This document shows, piece after piece, positions 63,104-64,000 of a stretch of DNA of 64,000 nucleotides. This DNA is from Streptomyces sp. WAC 01529 (GTDB lineage: Bacteria; Actinomycetota; Actinomycetes; Streptomycetales; Streptomycetaceae): positions 1,995,001 through 2,059,000 of the forward strand of contig NZ_CP029617.1 in the NCBI RefSeq assembly GCF_003945545.1, in the 5' to 3' direction. The notes under the pieces are model-generated. The model did no database searches. It was not told the DNA's origin and was given only the letters and a program-made list of their open reading frames with translations. Numbering within the stretch: position 1 is the stretch's first letter; each line of letters opens with the position of its first letter. Position numbers and translations under genes: made by a program.

Positions 63104-64000
63104 ATGAGTGGACGCGCGCGGCTCGCGCTGTGTGCCACCACGGCGACGCTGATGGCCTCGGGCGCGCTGCTGCCGCTCGTCGATCCGGCGACGTGGTTCC
63201 TCCAGGCGGTGATCCTGCTGGCGGTGCAGAGCGGGGTGGGCGCGCTGGCCCGGCGGGTGCCGCTCGCCAGGCCGCTCACCGTGGCGGCGCAGGCGCTGGT
63301 GACGCTGCTCATGCTCACCCTGGTCTTCGCCCGCGAGCAGGCCCTCGCGGGGCTCCTGCCGGGCCCCGACGTGTTCCGGCGCTTCGGGATGCTCCTGGAG
63401 GCGGGCGGCGAGGACGTCGGGCGGTACGCGATCCCGGCGCCGCTGAGCGACGGCATCCGGCTGATGCTGGTCGGCGGCGTCCTGGTGATCGGCCTCGCGG
63501 TGGACGCGCTGGCGGTGACGTTCCGTACGGCGGCCCCCGCGGGCCTGCCGCTGCTCGCGCTGTACTCGGTCGCGGCGGGGCTCTCCGGGGACGGCGCGGG
63601 ATGGCTGTGGTTCCTGCTGGCCGCCGCCGGGTATCTGCTGCTGCTCCTCGCGGAGGGGCGGGACCGGATCGCGCAGTGGGGCCGGGTGTTCGGCGGCGCG
63701 GCGCGCGCTCCGGGGCGGGTCTCCGGAGGCCTGGAGAGCAACACCGGAGTGATCGCCCCGGTCCGCACGGGGCGGCGGATCGGCGCCTTCGCGCTGGGTG
63801 TCGCCCTGGTGGTGCCGCTCGCGCTGCCGGCCCTGGACGGGGGTCTGCTGGGCGGCTCCGACGGTCCCGGCGGCAGCGGCTCGGGCGGCGGCGGGACGAT
63901 CTCCGCCGTGAACCCCCTGGTCGCGCTTCAGGACAGCCTGAACCAGCCGGAGGACCGCGAGGTCCTCTCGTACCGCACGAACGCGGAGCGGACCGACGAG
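63104..64000 (+). CDS. TgpA-like transglutaminase membrane protein (N-terminal part)
   Basis: From ATG at 63104 the frame stays open for 299 residues to the window end. There are five or six hydrophobic segments (about 8-28, 32-48, 57-76, 118-138, 147-165, 168-184 and 222-240), typical of the DUF3488/TgpA N-terminal half, followed by a Gly/Ser-rich exported stretch, and then NPLVALQDSLNQPEDREVLSY, as seen just before the transglutaminase core in this family. The catalytic Cys-His-Asp part lies beyond the window. It forms a MoxR-DUF58-TgpA set; the substrate is unknown. Confidence 0.88.
   Translation, partial: MSGRARLALCATTATLMASGALLPLVDPATWFLQAVILLAVQSGVGALARRVPLARPLTVAAQALVTLLMLTLVFAREQALAGLLPGPDVFRRFGMLLEAGGEDVGRYAIPAPLSDGIRLMLVGGVLVIGLAVDALAVTFRTAAPAGLPLLALYSVAAGLSGDGAGWLWFLLAAAGYLLLLLAEGRDRIAQWGRVFGGAARAPGRVSGGLESNTGVIAPVRTGRRIGAFALGVALVVPLALPALDGGLLGGSDGPGGSGSGGGGTISAVNPLVALQDSLNQPEDREVLSYRTNAERTDE

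Noticed and set aside
1..64000. Mobile element, prophage, defence island or biosynthetic cluster
   Set aside because: No integrase, transposase, attachment repeats, phage genes, PKS/NRPS modules or known defence genes were seen, and GC content and codon use look uniform.

Overview
The window is about 64 kb of high-GC DNA with the gene order of the conserved core of a Streptomyces chromosome (trp and his genes, dnaE, lspA, ileS, divIVA, ftsZ and the division/cell-wall cluster). Signs of this are GTG and TTG starts, many 4-base ATGA/GTGA stop-start overlaps, very long spurious open frames opposite real genes, the small genes trpM and bL37, and PriA in place of separate HisA and TrpF. There are no tRNA or rRNA genes, insertion sequences, prophage, CRISPR array, defence island or biosynthetic cluster. 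It is housekeeping sequence, and the surprises are small genes, regulatory DNA and a few odd protein designs.

Layout. (1) 1-7478, minus strand: a DsbA-like thiol protein (partial), trpA, trpB, trpM, trpC, two small membrane proteins, a Trp-associated membrane protein, trpE and hisI. (2) 7561-8196, plus: one metal-binding-fold protein. (3) 8215-13941, minus: hisF-ridA-priA-hisH-small membrane protein-hisB-hisC-hisD, mostly translationally coupled. No trpF is present, and PriA is expected to supply that step. (4) 14106-18245, plus: a repeat-domain membrane protein, an unrecognised protein, a LON-domain protein, a YbaK-type deacylase and a 24-residue bL37 ribosomal protein. (5) 18290-22221, minus: a membrane protein, an ABC-2 exporter pair and a NYN-domain protein preceded by a 10-bp repeat array. 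(6) 22557-22736 plus: a small hydrophilic protein; then dnaE (22833-26375, minus).

(7) 26602-31275, plus: a DUF2252 protein, a membrane protein, a second DsbA-like protein and a Tat-exported PhoD-like phosphatase. (8) 31310-37928: a dienelactone-hydrolase-like protein, an MscS channel (plus), a CPA1 antiporter, a GNAT protein, a RluD-type pseudouridine synthase, lspA, and a DksA-type zinc finger with a histone-H1-like lysine-rich N-terminal region. (9) 38226-41668, plus: an ileS T-box leader and ileS, whose HIGH motif is changed to GAHH. (10) 41841-59484, minus: divIVA, yggT, sepF, yggS, pgeF, ftsZ, ftsQ, murG, ftsW, murD, mraY, murF, murE, ftsI, ftsL and rsmH; transcription runs from rsmH towards divIVA and couples septation with peptidoglycan precursor synthesis. 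(11) 59903-64000, plus: a beta-carbonic anhydrase, then a MoxR ATPase, a DUF58 protein and a TgpA-like transglutaminase membrane protein cut by the window end.

Functionally, block 1 and block 3 make tryptophan and histidine and are linked by PriA; block 10 builds the septum and its wall; ileS is probably tuned by uncharged tRNA-Ile through its T-box. I found no convincing new multi-gene system. The best leads are the GAHH ileS, the decamer array before the NYN gene, nested inverted repeats on the phoD start, palindromes in the ftsZ leader, and a solenoid-plus-membrane protein divergent from hisD.
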